NCBI GenBank assembly: GCA_020859725.1
Contig: JAJBVR010000014.1
Location: 1 to 7,216, forward strand
Source of the DNA: Clostridiales bacterium
GTDB lineage: Bacteria > Bacillota > Clostridia > Oscillospirales > Acutalibacteraceae
DNA: 7,216 bases
Direction: 5' to 3'
Shown: in pieces, positions 5,846-7,216 of the stretch
Numbering within the stretch: position 1 is the first letter of the stretch
Layout: the number at the start of each line of letters is the position of its first letter
Notes under the pieces: model-generated
Database searches by the model: none
The model's input: only the letters and a program-made list of their open reading frames with translations
Told to the model about the DNA's origin: nothing
Made by a program: the position numbers and the translations under genes

Positions 5846-7216
5846 TTAACTTTTTATCAATTTGTTATTATTTGCCTTTTTCTTTTTGCGTATAACAATA
5901 TATGCCGATGTGAGCGCCAAAACAGCGGCGGCGCTTACGGCAGTTCCCGCCGCAAGCCCTTTAGGCTTATAAATATATTCCACAGTATGCTCGCCCTTCT
6001 CAATCATAACGCCCAGCTGGCAGTCTCCGATTTTGATTGTATCTGCCTTTTCGCCGTCAATATAAACGCTCCATCCGCTGTCATAAGGAATGGAAGAATA
6101 AAGAATTTTGCTGCCGCTTGATTTAATTGTTCCGGTAATTTTAGTATCGGTGGCTTTCTCGGCTCTAAAAGCCTCTGCCGAAAGAGCGCCGTAACCTGCG
6201 TCCAACATCTCCTTATTAACACTGTAAGCATAAATTTCATAGCTTGATTCGCCGGTATCAATTCCGCCGCAGTCAAGCGAAATATTAAATTCATCACCTG
6301 ATTCGGCATATCCTAAATCAATTATATACGGCGTTTCAATGCTGTATGAATATTGTTTGTCATTTTTTGAAACCGTTATGCTTTTAATATCACTGCTTGT
6401 TAAATATATATACAGATTTCCGGATACCGCGGCGCTTGCCGTGATTTCAACGCTTGAATATGAGCTGTTTGCGTCTTTTTCAATCCATTGTGTTCCGTTA
6501 TCGCTGATTTCATCTCCTTTTAAAGCAATAAAGCTTGTTGATTTATATTTTACACTTTTAAATACATCCGAATATCCGGTTGCCAATGTGAAGAAATCAT
6601 TCTGAACGCGGAAAGGATCTCCCTCAGCAGTATTCCAGGCTTCAACCGCGGAATTTACGCAGAATATTTTCGGAAGGTAATAATCGTTTTCAAACACAGT
6701 TATTCCCGTGTCGGAATTATCATAATATCTTGTATAAAGTTGAGTTGAGGGTCTTACCTGCTCATTTCTGTAAATAAGATATTTTATGTTATACATCATA
6801 TTGTAAACAGGAGTTTGTATGTTGTAAGTATAACTGTTTATCCTGTTTCCGTACATTCCGAGGCTGTATTGCAGTCCTGAATAATTTTCATACGCCATTG
6901 ATGAAAAAGCGCTCATTCCGCTGTAGCCGTATAAGCAGGGATCCATTCTTGTGTTTAAGCTGCACAGCTCCATTCTGTAATCCGAATCATCGCTGTTTTC
7001 AACATATGAAACGGCTTCACGGTATTTATCATAATTTTCAACATAGCTGCTTTGCTTCTGATTAAAATTAAAAGCGGCGGGGTCGGCAATAATTACTTCA
7101 CAAAATGTAACTGCTATAATTAATACGGACGCAACTGTTTTGGCAAAATTCTCTTTCTTTAATAAATAGAGAACTCCCGTCCAGATAATTATAAAAGCAA
7201 GGGTTGTGTAGATTGA
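5846..7216 (-). CDS. YfhO-family membrane protein (GT-C-like), C-terminal part
   Basis: The frame is open from the right window edge, so the start lies outside. The 456 visible residues are about half of a typical YfhO protein (about 850). Two membrane segments come first (residues about 2-19 and 26-43). A large extracytoplasmic region follows, with YfhO-like features: MDPCLYGYSGMSAFSSM near residue 91, and near the end IPYDSGWSVYIDG and KGEHTVEYIYKPKG, the usual beta-domain before the last helix. A final membrane segment (about 420-443) leads into a lysine-rich cytoplasmic tail ending KLIKS. YfhO proteins are predicted polyprenyl-phosphate-sugar-dependent glycosyltransferases; in B. subtilis and Listeria relatives act in teichoic acid glycosylation. 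Which polymer this one modifies cannot be read from the window. No clear terminator follows; prs starts about 205 bases downstream behind its own promoter. Confidence 0.85.
   Translation of the reverse strand, partial: SIYTTLAFIIIWTGVLYLLKKENFAKTVASVLIIAVTFCEVIIADPAAFNFNQKQSSYVENYDKYREAVSYVENSDDSDYRMELCSLNTRMDPCLYGYSGMSAFSSMAYENYSGLQYSLGMYGNRINSYTYNIQTPVYNMMYNIKYLIYRNEQVRPSTQLYTRYYDNSDTGITVFENDYYLPKIFCVNSAVEAWNTAEGDPFRVQNDFFTLATGYSDVFKSVKYKSTSFIALKGDEISDNGTQWIEKDANSSYSSVEITASAAVSGNLYIYLTSSDIKSITVSKNDKQYSYSIETPYIIDLGYAESGDEFNISLDCGGIDTGESSYEIYAYSVNKEMLDAGYGALSAEAFRAEKATDTKITGTIKSSGSKILYSSIPYDSGWSVYIDGEKADTIKIGDCQLGVMIEKGEHTVEYIYKPKGLAAGTAVSAAAVLALTSAYIVIRKKKKANNNKLIKS

Noticed and set aside
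5846..6973. The yfhO-family gene starting at the ATG at 6973
   Set aside because: The same frame stays open to the window edge and includes two membrane segments and conserved YfhO-like sequence, so this ATG is an internal methionine.

Overview
The window looks like chromosomal DNA from a low-GC, AT-rich Firmicute, most likely an anaerobic member of the Clostridia. The evidence is a sporulation-type sigma factor closely resembling sigma-G, a long-form PRPP synthetase of the kind I associate with gut Clostridia, a YfhO-family membrane protein and a Gram-positive-type UvrA. I cannot name the species. No mobile element, CRISPR array, tRNA or rRNA is visible.

Layout. The plus strand carries one gene, uvrA (1-2778), cut at its 5' end. 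It ends at a strong symmetric terminator (2784-2838) shared with the minus-strand genes that converge on it. On the minus strand, in transcription order from the right edge, are: yfhO (7216-5846, 5' end outside the window); a roughly 205-bp gap with a good sigma-A-type promoter and a highly structured, unidentified leader; prs (5640-4462); a membrane-anchored protein of unknown function (4462-3806) whose ATG shares one base with the prs stop codon; a structured terminator (3716-3781); and a sigma-G gene (3607-2839). No gap without a gene exceeds about 300 bases. The two larger gaps (3608-3805 and 5641-5845) are described under their features.

The most unusual point is the sigma-G gene. It is recognisable over its full expected length (256 codons), but the reading frame is broken twice, near each end, and both breaks lie in runs of six A. 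Adding one A to each run restores a normal sigma-G, including an N-terminus and C-terminus that fit the family and a stop codon touching the terminator. The first break is also an exact A AAA AAG heptamer in the incoming frame, the dnaX-type signal for -1 ribosomal frameshifting, and a -1 slip there lands in the sigma frame. The options are recent inactivation, sequence error, or recoding. Runs of seven and eight A or T in the neighbouring genes are in frame, which argues somewhat against a general homopolymer error.

The second point is the prs leader. It can form a 13-bp long-range helix enclosing several hairpins, or an alternative hairpin just upstream of the prs ribosome binding site. The two are mutually exclusive, as in leaders that control translation. 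Its promoter sits inside a 7-bp inverted repeat with half-sites over the -35 and -10 boxes. Together these suggest that prs and its coupled membrane protein are regulated at two levels, but the signal is unknown.
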